This document shows positions 21,370 through 31,288 of a stretch of 64,000 nucleotides of DNA, piece after piece (the stretch's first letter is position 1; each line of letters starts with the position of its first letter). Source of the stretch: Calonectria ilicicola (taxonomy: Eukaryota; Ascomycota; Sordariomycetes; Hypocreales; Nectriaceae); assembly GCA_020809705.1 (NCBI GenBank), contig CP085836.1, forward strand, positions 558,001-622,000, given 5' to 3'. The notes below the pieces were generated by a model. It saw only the letters and a list, made by a program, of their open reading frames with translations, made no database searches and was not told the origin of the DNA. The position numbers and the translations under genes are program-made.

Positions 21370-21906
21370 ATGGAGCCCAACAGAAATGCCTTTGCACACC
21401 GTGCTGGAGCCTTGGCTGGCGCTGCTGTCACCAGAGGCCTGCTTCTGGTGCAAAGGCACTATGCGCTTATTCTGCTTTCTTACCTGACGATTCTGTTGGT
21501 TGGGATCGCGCTGATACTTGCAACCATCGGTAAGCTATTTGTCGATTCGGTTTCACTTTGCTTCAACCCATATTTCCTCATGCTAATAGAGTACTTTGTA
21601 GGTGGCGGCAGCCATCATCTGTCTACTAGTCTGCTGCATTCAAGGTCCTGGGGTGGGTTCGACGAACGGCCAGTGACGGCCAAGTGCTACCAACAGGAGC
21701 GTACGGCCATGATGCTATCGTTGTTTCTCGGGATTTTCGGGGCGGATCAATTCTACGCCCATCACTGGCCCCTTGCCGTCTTTAAACTCGTCACGCTGGG
21801 TGGCGCTGGGCTCTGGGCATCAGTCGATCACGTGCTATGGATAGTAGGGGGTGTCTACGGTACAGCTGGCTGTCCTGGTGGCAGCTCTAAGGGTTGGAAT
21901 TACTAG
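21370..21906 (+). CDS. TM2-domain membrane protein
   Basis: Exons 21370-21529 and 21602-21906 are separated by a 72-nt GT..AG intron whose length is a multiple of three, so reading through it also stays open. The spliced protein is 154 residues. The N-terminal hydrophobic helix YALILLSYLTILLVGIALIL is followed by the TM2 core: QERTAMMLSLFLGIFGADQF with YAHHWPLAVFKLVTLGGAGL, a DHVLWIVGGVYG second helix and a short Gly-rich tail. TM2 proteins are small two-helix membrane proteins of poorly known role. Assignment to TM2 is confident; the exact splice form is not. Confidence 0.75.
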   Translation: MEPNRNAFAHRAGALAGAAVTRGLLLVQRHYALILLSYLTILLVGIALILATIGKLFVDSVSLCFNPYFLMLIEYFVGGGSHHLSTSLLHSRSWGGFDERPVTAKCYQQERTAMMLSLFLGIFGADQFYAHHWPLAVFKLVTLGGAGLWASVDHVLWIVGGVYGTAGCPGGSSKGWNY

Positions 21907-22151
21907 TTGGAGCGCCGATATTGCACATACAGCATGATGGGAGAGATTACCAGAGAGCTAGGGGCCTTTTCGCGGAAAGGTGCATTCTGGACGACTGGAT
22001 AGCCTCTTATGCCCACACGCGGCTGACAAAAGCCACTCCTCATTATAATGCTGATAATTTGGAATAGCTGTGGGCCGAATAAAATCTGAGGATCCTCCCC
22101 TTACTTCTTGAGCTTTCTAGCAACTGGGTTGTCTCAAACCATTGTACACAT

Positions 22152-22898
22152 ATGGAATCTCTCCCACTCGAACTAAGACAGGCCATCACTTCATGGTTGA
22201 CTCCTTTCGAGAAGGTAACCTATCTCCAAACTCACCGAGATGCTCTTGTGAATGCGAGCTATTGCCAACTCGAACACTTGGAACTTTGGACAGCAGTGTT
22301 CTGTAACGACGAGTGGATTCGACGGGTCCGATCCAACGGTCTACATCCGGTGCTTCTGGGCTGTGGCACGAACTATATGGCTTTGGTCCTTGCCAGTGAT
22401 TCTATCCATGACATAACCGGGGGAGCTTGTCCGGAGACTTTGCTTGCATCTCTTCGTTCAAAATCGATTTCCAGGACAAAACTGGAAGTGTCATTCCCTG
22501 ATTTTAAGTTGAATATTGTCAATGTTATAGAACCCGGGCTAACCATCGATGTTCCTGACCCAACAACCTGCTTCCAGAGCGAAGCGCTCGACGAGGGACG
22601 GAGGGTGGTGCGCGCTGCCTACTATGAGGATTATTGCGCCAAAACGTATCTCTTGGAGCCGCGATGCATTACTTCACATCTATCCATGATGGAATTGGGT
22701 TGCTTTGAAGCACAGAATTGCTGGGTTTTTAAGCGCAGATGTAGGGAGCCCAAGAGGAGACAACGTGGCCTGCCGCGTGTTCTTCCCAGCAAATACAAGA
22801 GTGTGACTAGTGCACAGAAAACCTTATGGCCAGTTAAAAAAGTGGCAACCCAAACAGTTCATCCTGGAGAGAATCTAGCAGATATATGGGAGCCGTAG
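22152..22898 (+). CDS. F-box-like hypothetical protein
   Basis: 248 residues in a single exon. The N terminus MESLPLELRQAITSWLTPFEKV resembles the first helices of an F-box. The block LWTAVFCNDEWIRRVRSNGL and the core LEVSFPDFKLNIVN are shared with the protein at 19048. The C-terminal 60 residues are basic (KRRCREPKRRQRG). Function unknown; an adaptor role is inferred only from the N terminus. Confidence 0.65.
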   Translation: MESLPLELRQAITSWLTPFEKVTYLQTHRDALVNASYCQLEHLELWTAVFCNDEWIRRVRSNGLHPVLLGCGTNYMALVLASDSIHDITGGACPETLLASLRSKSISRTKLEVSFPDFKLNIVNVIEPGLTIDVPDPTTCFQSEALDEGRRVVRAAYYEDYCAKTYLLEPRCITSHLSMMELGCFEAQNCWVFKRRCREPKRRQRGLPRVLPSKYKSVTSAQKTLWPVKKVATQTVHPGENLADIWEP

Positions 22899-23204
22899 TT
22901 ATCGTCCAAATCACCATACTCAGAGCGGATTACCTTCGTATTAAATGCTCATTAATGGTTACGGATATAACATAATTTATAAGAAAACAAAGTAAATAAA
23001 ATAAAGGCAAAAGAAAAAAAAAAGGGTAAAGATAAAGAAATGGCTTAAAATGCCGTATGGTTGGAACATCTTCTCCCATTCCGTAGTTGAAGCGCCAAAG
23101 CCAGAGCCACTGTCAATCCTGCTCTACAATAAGATTTATCAATAGCGGGTTCGATTTCTCAAGTTGTGGATGTTTTGGATGAAGATATAAATAAGTACCT
23201 AATA
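22899..23204. other. intergenic, A-rich
   Basis: A 306-base gap between convergent genes with A-rich runs near 22980-23035. Nothing recognisable. Confidence 0.5.
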
Positions 23205-23805
23205 CTATGTCTCGATCTTAGGCCATTGAAATTGATACTCTAGATACAAATCGTCAGAGAGCCTCGGCCGTTTTGGCCTAGAATTATAACCAATGCTTGT
23301 CTCAATCCCGTATTCATCTCCTCGACCTGGTTCGACACCACCGGGCTCTGTTAAAGGAAAACGATCCTGGTCCCCAGTTATATCAGGATGCGGTTCAGCC
23401 TCGCTGATGGTCGCCAATCTTTCGACAACTCGAGTTTTGGGCCTCCTGGAGACCGGCCTCAGATCCAACTTGTTTGTGTGTTTCTTTTGCGTGGTCCCTT
23501 GATGGCGAGGCAAGCCCTCGATATTTATTCCAATGACAGAATGTTTCCACCTTTCTTAACATCATGTTATCATAATAGTCTATCGTTGTGTAGGCGGTTT
23601 GTTTAAACTTACTATGCGACTTGTAGGAGGGGGTAGGTCGCCGCAGCGAGGAGGAATCTGGCTCGAGCGCATCGCCAACGCCGCTTTCCCGATCAGATGA
23701 GGTGGGATCTTTTAACCATGCCGAATTTTTGTACTTTTTCTTCGGCTCTGCCAGCTTTGAATCAAAAGAGCGTAATGATGCTTGTGGCGTAGGATGTGAT
23801 TCCAT
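23205..23805 (-). CDS. hypothetical basic, disordered protein, two exons
   Basis: Exon 1 is 23613-23805 and exon 2 is 23205-23554, joined by a 58-nt intron with a GTAAGT donor. Phases agree and give 180 residues. The protein is rich in Ser, Pro, Lys and Arg (LRRPTPSYKSHKRWKHSVIG across the junction, then RPVSRRPKTRVVERL) and ends in a short aromatic tail (YLEYQFQWPKIET). No domain is recognised. Confidence 0.6.
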
Positions 23806-24236
23806 TTATTCAGTTGAGTAAGGGAAAAAAAAATTCCGTTTTTCTTTCCTTTTCTTTCTTTTTTGGTTAAATAAAAATATGGACCAACGAGATCTGCAAA
23901 GAGGGCATTGTCGTTGGTAAACTGTATTTGCTGTGATTGGACTATCCTAGAATTCCTTAGAGAGACTTCTTGATGAATTCTCTACAAAGATAGAAATAGA
24001 ACGAGGACAGACATATTTAGGCGATCGCGCTCGGAAAGAACCCCCCGATGAACATCTAAGTCGACTAAATATGCCATTTTTGCTTGGGTAAGGATAAAGC
24101 CAATGGTGTTGTATTAGGTCTGCAAGAAATCGGCCGTTATTTATTTCTAATATATCTTATAACGCCTCTTTTCTGTGTTTGCGCATGTGCAACATGGAGA
24201 TGGCGATGAGGTAGGTACCAGACGCCAAAAGTAGCC
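23806..24236. other. intergenic upstream of a truncated flavoprotein
   Basis: Searched in all three forward frames for the missing FAD-binding GxGxxG segment of the next gene; none was found. It holds a T/A-rich stretch near 23825-23880. Confidence 0.55.
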
Positions 24237-25904
24237 TTGATGTTTTTAACGCGTCCAGATGCTGACGGGCTCGACGTTATTCTGATTGAGAAACAAGCCA
24301 AAGTGGGTGGCACAACATTCAAGTCAGGTGGCACCATGTGGATGCCAAACAACTTCCTGATGAAGTCTCGAGGTATCCCCGATAGCAAGGAGCGAGGAAA
24401 ACAATATATCGATGCCGCCCTCAAAGATGGAAATGATGGTGTTTATCGGGCATTGCCGGAGACAGAGCGACGGATCCAAGCGTTTCTCGAGGACGGACCA
24501 ATGATGATTGACTATCTCAGGAAGCAGGGTTTCCAGTGGATGAAAGAACCTTCGAGCTTCCCCGACTACCGCCCGGAGCTAAAGGGGGCATTGGATCATC
24601 CCGGACGTACCCTAGATCCTGCGATTTTTGATGCATCAGCATTGGGTTCATGGACACGCCTATTGCCCGCAGAGACCGGAAATCCCTTGATCTTCAGGTT
24701 TCAGGATTTTCGAACCCTCACACGTCCATATGCTTCAATCTTTGACTTTCTCCACGTAGGCTGGATGGCCTTGAAATCCAAAGTCTGGTCGATGTTGTTA
24801 CGATCGCCAATGTCGATGGGGCGGTCACTGGTTTCCCAGCTGCTTTCCATCTGTCGCAGGCACAAAAACGTGCGCATCTTCAATGAGACTGAACTTGATG
24901 AGCTGTGGTATCAGGATTCCGTCGTGATTGGCGCCAAGGTGAAGCGCAGAGATGCTGCTTTCAAGGTGCGGGCGTCCCGAGGTGTTCTGCTTGCTACAGC
25001 TGGGTTTGCTAGAAACCAGAAGTTGCGAGACGATCACTTGAAAGGGACAGATGTAAGGTGGAGTCTGAGCTGCCCCCAAGGAGATACCGGAGACGGATTA
25101 CGCTCTGGCCAGAAGGTGAAAGCGGGCACTGCTTTACTCGATGAGGTCTGGGGTATTCCGACCATGGAAGATTTCACTACGGGCGAGGTAACTGAAGCCA
25201 TGTTTGCTATATCAAAGCCTTTTTCCATTGTTGTAAACCGCGACGGGAAGCGCTTTTTTTCAGAATCAAGTCCGTATGGCGATGCAGTCCGTTCCATGTA
25301 CCAACAATTTGGGCAGTCCAGGGACGAAAAATATGCTTGGCTTGTACTAGATGAAAACTATCGACAAAGATACACCCTTGGAAGCCTCAAGCCTCGAGAG
25401 GACGCTACTGAATTTCTCAACGACGAAAACTTCGTGAGTGCGATAGATATCAAAGGCCTGGAGGAAAAAATGGGAATTACCGAAGGCACTCTCCACGCGA
25501 GCATTAATTTGTGGAATGCTATGTGCGATACCGGCGACGGAACTGATGTATATTTCAACAGAGGCGGTGACGCGTACCAGAGGTTCATTGGAGACCCAAA
25601 TGTAAAGCCAAATCCTTGCATGGGTCGGATTGGAGTGAGCCCGTTTTATGCAGTTAAGATATTTCCTGGTGATGCTGGCACCAAAGGGGGGCTCCGGATC
25701 GACGAGCATGCTCGGGTTTTGGCATCCAACGGCAATCCTATCTCAGGCCTTTATGCTGCTGGCAATGTTGCTGTATCGTTTTTTGGTCGTTCCTCTCTGG
25801 GCGCAGGCGTGACTCTTTGCCCAGCCATGACGGATGCATATCGCGCAGTCAGACATATGATGATGGAATATCGTGGTCCTCAGCCAATGATGGACATTGA
25901 ATGA
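24237..25904 (+). CDS. FAD-dependent oxidoreductase (fumarate reductase / 3-ketosteroid dehydrogenase type), 5'-truncated
   Basis: A 555-residue frame. It begins at the second strand of the FAD-binding fold (LDVILIEKQAKVGGTTFKSG, the Glu normally contacting the ribose of FAD). The dinucleotide-binding GxGxxG strand-helix that should precede it by about 30 residues is absent here and upstream. The rest is well kept: MWMPNNFLM, the catalytic-domain middle, then the C-terminal FAD block GDAGTKGGLRIDEHARVL, GLYAAGNVAVSFFGRSSLGA and GVTLCPAMTDAYRA. Family members dehydrogenate ketosteroids or reduce fumarate-like substrates. Without the GxGxxG the product is unlikely to bind FAD normally, so it may be a pseudogene or lack an annotated distant first exon. 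Confidence 0.75.
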   Translation: MMFLTRPDADGLDVILIEKQAKVGGTTFKSGGTMWMPNNFLMKSRGIPDSKERGKQYIDAALKDGNDGVYRALPETERRIQAFLEDGPMMIDYLRKQGFQWMKEPSSFPDYRPELKGALDHPGRTLDPAIFDASALGSWTRLLPAETGNPLIFRFQDFRTLTRPYASIFDFLHVGWMALKSKVWSMLLRSPMSMGRSLVSQLLSICRRHKNVRIFNETELDELWYQDSVVIGAKVKRRDAAFKVRASRGVLLATAGFARNQKLRDDHLKGTDVRWSLSCPQGDTGDGLRSGQKVKAGTALLDEVWGIPTMEDFTTGEVTEAMFAISKPFSIVVNRDGKRFFSESSPYGDAVRSMYQQFGQSRDEKYAWLVLDENYRQRYTLGSLKPREDATEFLNDENFVSAIDIKGLEEKMGITEGTLHASINLWNAMCDTGDGTDVYFNRGGDAYQRFIGDPNVKPNPCMGRIGVSPFYAVKIFPGDAGTKGGLRIDEHARVLASNGNPISGLYAAGNVAVSFFGRSSLGAGVTLCPAMTDAYRAVRHMMMEYRGPQPMMDIE

Positions 25905-26385
25905 TTTAGATCCATGTGAAACGTGCGCTTTAATATGTACGGTGAAGAAAGACAAATAGGAATTCAAAGATAGGAATTCAAAGACTGAAATACTCATGCC
26001 TTTTTCTTTTCTCTTCTCTTCTCTTCTCTCTTTTTTTAAGTGGTAAGATAATGAGTCCACCGACATTGTTCTCCTACCCCTCAATACGTTAATGTTCCGG
26101 GACTCCCACTCATGCTCTCGCTTGAGGCGGTCCGGAGTCCCCACCAGCACCAGCCCCTGTTAGGGCCCATTAATTTTTCCGAGGTGAATGAATATAAGAC
26201 TGGAGGACATGTTGTGGCTACTCCTTTTCAACATCCAACATCCATCTCCTCAAACATCAAGGCTAATACTAGGTTGCAATATCATCCCTTCACATCCGAA
26301 TCAACCTTTTTGTCGTGTGTCCCTAGAATAACACGTTCTCTTTGGGGTAAGATATCTCTTTGCTCGAGCTGTTCCAACGCTGACG
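25905..26385. other. intergenic
   Basis: Lies between the flavoprotein and the second F-box/ankyrin gene. It contains a CTTTT/TCTCT pyrimidine run near 25999-26038. No gene is seen. Confidence 0.5.
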
Positions 26386-27614
26386 ATGGGAAGCATTCTA
26401 AGAATCGCATCACATCATCACATCATTATGGCATCTGCACGCTTCATTGACCACATACGATACTTGCCAGCGGAGATCCTGTACGAGATATTAAAGCAAT
26501 GCTCATTCAAAGACATTAGCTCTCTCACTCGACTTAATCACGATTACCTAGGCTACATAGCACCGGTTCTATACAAGTTGGATGCAGCTTCATCGCAGCC
26601 CGTCGCCATCTTTAGAATTTGCAATTTGTACGAGGACGATGATGCTGTGAGAGCATTAAAACGCGCACGTTCGTCCGGAATCAACCTCAACGCGTATTTC
26701 AAGATGAGACTGGGCTCCGTGAAGGCCAAATATCTCAAAGTAACGCCACTGTTCATAGCATCATACCGAAGACTGTACAAGGCTGTGAATTTTCTTCTTG
26801 ATGCTGGCGTATCCGTGAACCGAGGCGAATCGAGCCCACTGGCAGCAGCGATTCTTTCAGATGACCCTATAATTGCGCAGCTGTTACTTAACACAGGGGC
26901 ATGGCTTGCAGTTGGGGATGGAGCAACAGTGGTGCAAATGGCCGTGAACACATCGGCTCGCAATATCCTCAATTTCTATATCGAACCAAATGACTTGAAA
27001 GATATTTCCAAGAGGTGTTTGTACGAACTACTTATGTCAACGGCGCGATCTCCTTTCATTGAGATGATTCACAAACTCGTCGATGGCGGCGCCGACCCGC
27101 GCAGTGAAGAGTTTTTCATGGCTTTCAAGGAAGCGTTACGACTAAGAAATATAGAGACCGCGAGGGTCTTCTTCCGATACATCGCCGATCCATCGGGAGA
27201 TAAAGTGCGGGCGATTAAAGGGTCGTACTCTGATGATGGTAATATCCCAATCGCCAAACTTTTGCCACACAAGTGGCAAAGCCATGATCGGCTCCGGGCG
27301 CTGGTTGACGAAGTCTTTAATTTACGTTCTGGGTCCTCAGTCGTCGCATCTGAACTGCTCCAGGATGGAATCATGCCTAGCCAAACGTTTATTGATAACG
27401 GAATATCAACCGCGGAGTACTAGCAAGCTGTTCTGAGATGTCTCGGAGTATTATGGAACAGAACCCGGGGTTTCTGGATATTTTTGGCGTTTTAACGCCT
27501 TATCTCTCGTTGAAGGATCGGGATCGTTTGCCTCGGTCCACGATTGGACTACTGGATGATATTGGAAGAGATACGCGTGGGAACTTACATCGGATCATGT
27601 TCTTCGAATCATGA
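26386..27614 (+). pseudogene. F-box / ankyrin-repeat protein with a 3' frame change
   Basis: The main frame (26386-27423) encodes 345 residues. Met15 at 26428 is the likelier start because the F-box-like segment IRYLPAEILYEILKQCSFKD begins just after it. Ankyrin-like repeats follow (TPLFIASYRRLYKAVNFLLD, SPLAAAILSDDPIIAQLLLN, FIEMIHKLVDGGADP). The frame stops at 27421-27423, but coding-like sequence continues in the next frame from about 27399 to a stop at 27612-27614 (RSIMEQNPGFLDIFGVLTPY, then LPRSTIGLLDDIGRDTRGNL). A change equivalent to one missing base in 27399-27421 would join them. It is related in layout to the gene at 435-1877. It is either a shortened functional protein or a recent pseudogene. 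Confidence 0.65.
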
Positions 27615-28014
27615 AATTTGGGTTTCTGTTATAAGATGTATCCATTTCATTCAGAGAGTCATTTCTTTTTTGTTTTCTTTCTTTCTTTTTTTTTTTTTTT
27701 TCAGTTACCACAAGATTTGTGATATGGGCCACTTCGAGGAGAGATGGGTGAATGCTCGGATCATGGCCAGTATTCGAATACACGGGTTGCTCTGCTCAAT
27801 ACCTTTCACAGCTTAAAATATCGCCCTTCGTCTTAAATATGCATTAATACCTCGGCTCTTGCATTTTAGCCTTGATTTGGCTGAGACGCCTGGATAGCGA
27901 ACGGAAAAAAACGAAATAGGTTCAATGACATGTCCTCATACATAGATTTAGTATTTTGGAGTGTTTCCTGATCGAAAATAGGCTGGGGAGTCGAAGAGGC
28001 TCTTGCTATATTAT
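27615..28014. other. intergenic
   Basis: A pyrimidine run near 27660-27702 with 15 or so consecutive T. No gene is supported. Confidence 0.5.
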
Positions 28015-28903
28015 CTATCTGCATCTATGCATACGCAGAGATTCTATGGTTGGTGGAAATGGATTGAAAATAGCTCGGAGGGAGGGCAGTTCAAGTTCAT
28101 TGCGATGCAAACTCAGCAACGATGCTGAATGAGATGATGTCGAGGGAGGCTGGGCGTCTTTTGTGTGTAGCACACGTCTTTCGGATGAGCGCTGCCGTCC
28201 TCTTTCCTCACTTTCTTGGTTTGGCCTCTGTAGCTCTTTGGCCATACGAAACGTGTATATAGTGGGGCCCTTGGACTTTGAACAGTCACTCTCCTTGCTT
28301 TTCTTGCTTTGCCTTTTCCTACGCCTGACTTTTCGGAGAATCATGTCTCTAGGTCGTACCTATATCTTGGTCAGTGTTGCTTTTTTCAAATGATAAAAGA
28401 AATCGTACTAGGTGAGACGATGTTTGCTGTGGGAAGTTTGGCTGCTCCCTCAGGGACGAGATTGGTGGCTGTGGTACGATGGCGTTCTCGACGCTCTTTT
28501 GGTCGCAATTGGTGTACCGAACTGTTCTCAAGTCGATCTCCTTTAGCGGTAGAACTTTTCGGGGCAGATCAAAAGCATTGGGGGGGTTCATTGGAGCATG
28601 GTAACCAAATGGAGGACCGCTTTGGCTTTGGTGTAGAATACGATTATAGGCATTGGTGTAGAGGGCGGGGCCAGAAGGTTTAGGTGCTGTAATATGCGCA
28701 GAGGCATACCCGTGGTACACGCGCATCGAACTGTAGACACTTTGATGTGGGATGGTGTTGGTTCGAGCCACGGTAGGTTGTGAGTACAGCCATGAACCTA
28801 GATGCTGCAGATAAGCTGGATGTACTTTCTGATAACAAGCAGCATGCTCCATAGGTGCAGTGCTGATGCGACCGGCAGTGGCGTTGTCATAGACGAGAGG
28901 CAT
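28015..28903 (-). CDS. hypothetical protein, two exons
   Basis: Exon 1 28409-28903 and exon 2 28015-28359 flank a 49-nt intron (GTACGA..CACTGACC..TAG). Both phases are 0, giving 279 residues. The N-terminal half is rich in Tyr, His, Pro and Ala. Exon 2 opens with a strongly basic stretch (MILRKVRRRKRQSKKSKE) that could act as a nuclear signal, followed by a Ser-rich tail. No known domain. Confidence 0.6.
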
Positions 28904-29499
28904 GACATCTGCTTTAAGGGCTTAGTTTGGCAGAGATGACAACGTTTGAGAATCGCGTGTGATCTAGGACATGAGGGCCTTGCTGAAGAGTGAGGTTAAA
29001 TATTGACTAGCGAAGAGGAATTGAAATCGGTTTCGAATCTTGATAAATGCTCTTCTGTTTTTTTTTGTTTTTTTTTTCGTTTATTACGGTACTACTATGT
29101 ATACTGTATGTATAACTAATAAGTGGGAATATATTAATTGCGCTAAAATGAAGTAGGCAGGAAACGACCTTAATACTTAATGATGGGAAAGCCTATTCAT
29201 TAATCGAGCCGCGGTTCCGCTTCACTGGCGGCCGAAATGGTTTTTGTCGGAACGATTCAATCAAGACCCTGGTGATTTTTCTTTCTTCGATAAGGCAAAG
29301 AACAAGGACATCCGGTTATGAACATCCTCATATCAGATATATTGAGTAGATCCCAAAGTGTGCTCTTCTGACCCCCGTCGTGTGTCTCGTTTTACTTAAA
29401 TGCCCGACAAAAATGCCCGACAAGATAGCCAACTTTTGAGAGGCTTACTAAGGATATCTTTGAACATTACTGGAATCATACAAGTACATATACTTCAAC
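28904..29499. other. divergent intergenic region
   Basis: Between the minus-strand orphan and the MetE-like gene; probably holds both promoters. T-runs near 29054-29080. No gene is seen. Confidence 0.5.
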
Positions 29500-30697
29500 A
29501 TGACTGTTAAGGGTAGCCTCCTTATCGGAAGCGTCCCGTTGGGCGATACTCGAGCAGTGCTGAAGCGCTGTAGCGAAGGTCTTCGCGGCCTACTACTGAG
29601 TATCCCCGACGGAGAAACTGGACCAAGGGGCTACTTTGTCAAATTTCAAGCTGATATATTCCCATCTATATTGCAATCTAGATTTGTTGACAACGCATGT
29701 GCGGTTGAGGCTTCGCTGACGGATGATCAAATCATTGAAGGTCGGCACCGGCTCGAACAGTTAGACATCGAAACCGGGTACGACACAGCCGCCATTGAGA
29801 GCTACGACATATTTAGGCAGCTCCGAGACGAGGGATTTATCGAAAATGATGTCAAATTCCAAGTATCCTTGCCCACTATCGCGAATGTGGTTGGGATGTT
29901 GATTGAGGAGAAATTTCGGCCTCTTGTCGCACCCGTCTACGAGGAAGCTCTTTTCAAATCGCTGAAAAGTATCCAATCCTCCATCCCCCATGATGATCTC
30001 GCGATCCAGATAGATCTGGGTATGGACATGGCGTATTGGGAAGGCAAGCTATTCAAGCCGTGGTTCTCCTCCAAAGCCAGCATCGTTGAGTACATCGTGC
30101 GAATGATTTCGTGTGTCGACTCGGACATTGACCTTGGGATGCACTATTGCTACGGTAAGCCTGTTCACCCTTTAGTCGGCCTGATCTAACTCGTAAATCA
30201 CAGGCGATATGAAGCATAAGCACTTTTTTGAACCCACGTCTCTTGGACCAGTTGCAGAGTTGCACCAGCAGATCGTTCAAAAAGCCCCTCGCTCGATCCA
30301 GTGGCTCCATTGTCCGGTACCCATTAGCGCAATGGACAGACTCGACGACTATTTTAGGCCATTATCGGTGCTGAATGATGGACTGATCCTTGAGAAAACG
30401 AAGCTGTATCTTGGCCTAATCCACCCTCATGATCTCCAAGGTACTCGACAGAGAATCGCGGCTGCTAGTAAGGTTGTCAAGGATTTTGGTGTCGCTACGG
30501 AATGCGGTTGGGGTCGGATTTCAAACAAGGAAGACATTGACTGTATAATGGCTATTTGTCGCATTGTCTCAGCTGACCATAGAGATGATAAAACGGAAGA
30601 GGGCGCAGTACATGATGCACAGGAGGCTAGACCGGGGCATCCGTGTGATCTTTGCGCAATCCCCTATCTCTCTTTATCCGGCTCTGCAAGAGAGTAG
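29500..30697 (+). CDS. MetE-like (cobalamin-independent methionine synthase C-terminal fold) protein
   Basis: Exons 29500-30154 and 30204-30697 join across a 49-nt intron in phase to give 382 residues. The N terminus SLLIGSVPLGDTRAVLKRCS and IPDGETGPRGYF fit the UROD/MetE barrel. The junction region reads GMHYCYGDMKHKH, whose His-x-Cys matches two zinc ligands of MetE. The later ATECGWGR matches the third Cys ligand and its loop. YLGLIHPHDLQGT is the strand before it. Family enzymes use zinc to activate a thiol for methyl transfer. The protein is half the length of true MetE and lacks its N-terminal domain, so the substrate is probably different. Confidence 0.75.
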
Positions 30698-31288
30698 TAA
30701 CATTTTCCAGGGACAATCGCGTCCACAGCTGAGAGATTAATCCCTCATTTTTACCATGTTTGTTAGTTGAGCCACCACATAGAAATTGTAGCATTTTAAG
30801 CAAATACGTTCCGTGGTTGCATCATGTTTGCGTTTGTGTTGTGCTTGTGCCGCGGTTGCTCTTCACTAGCGTGTGCAACTTCGCTTGCACTGGAGAATAA
30901 AAACTGAGAGGCCTTGCCTGATTTCCGAAGTCTTTATGCTATGGCATATACATTAACGTAGTGCGTTTGACCTACTTGAAAAGTCTCAACAGGAAAATAA
31001 AATAAGGTGCATGGCAAGGTGACAGGGGATAACGAGGGCAACATGAAAAGACCTTTCTTTCCTCTTACTTCGTTTATTTTATTTATTATTTTCTTTTTGG
31101 AAAGTTGTTTGGTTCATTACCAAAGGACTTATCGCATTTCAAAGCTTGCGCGGGTCAAAATCTGGTATTGTAGAGAGTAAGCAGATATGTGAACAAAAGT
31201 CTCTTACGCAGCATTGGTCAAGATTTCGTACACTCTTCTTCGTTCCAAGTACATGTGCTGATAGATGTAATATGTGTTTCTATGCCTG
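30698..31288. other. intergenic between convergent genes
   Basis: No gene is seen. It is AT-rich from 31040 to 31110. Confidence 0.5.
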
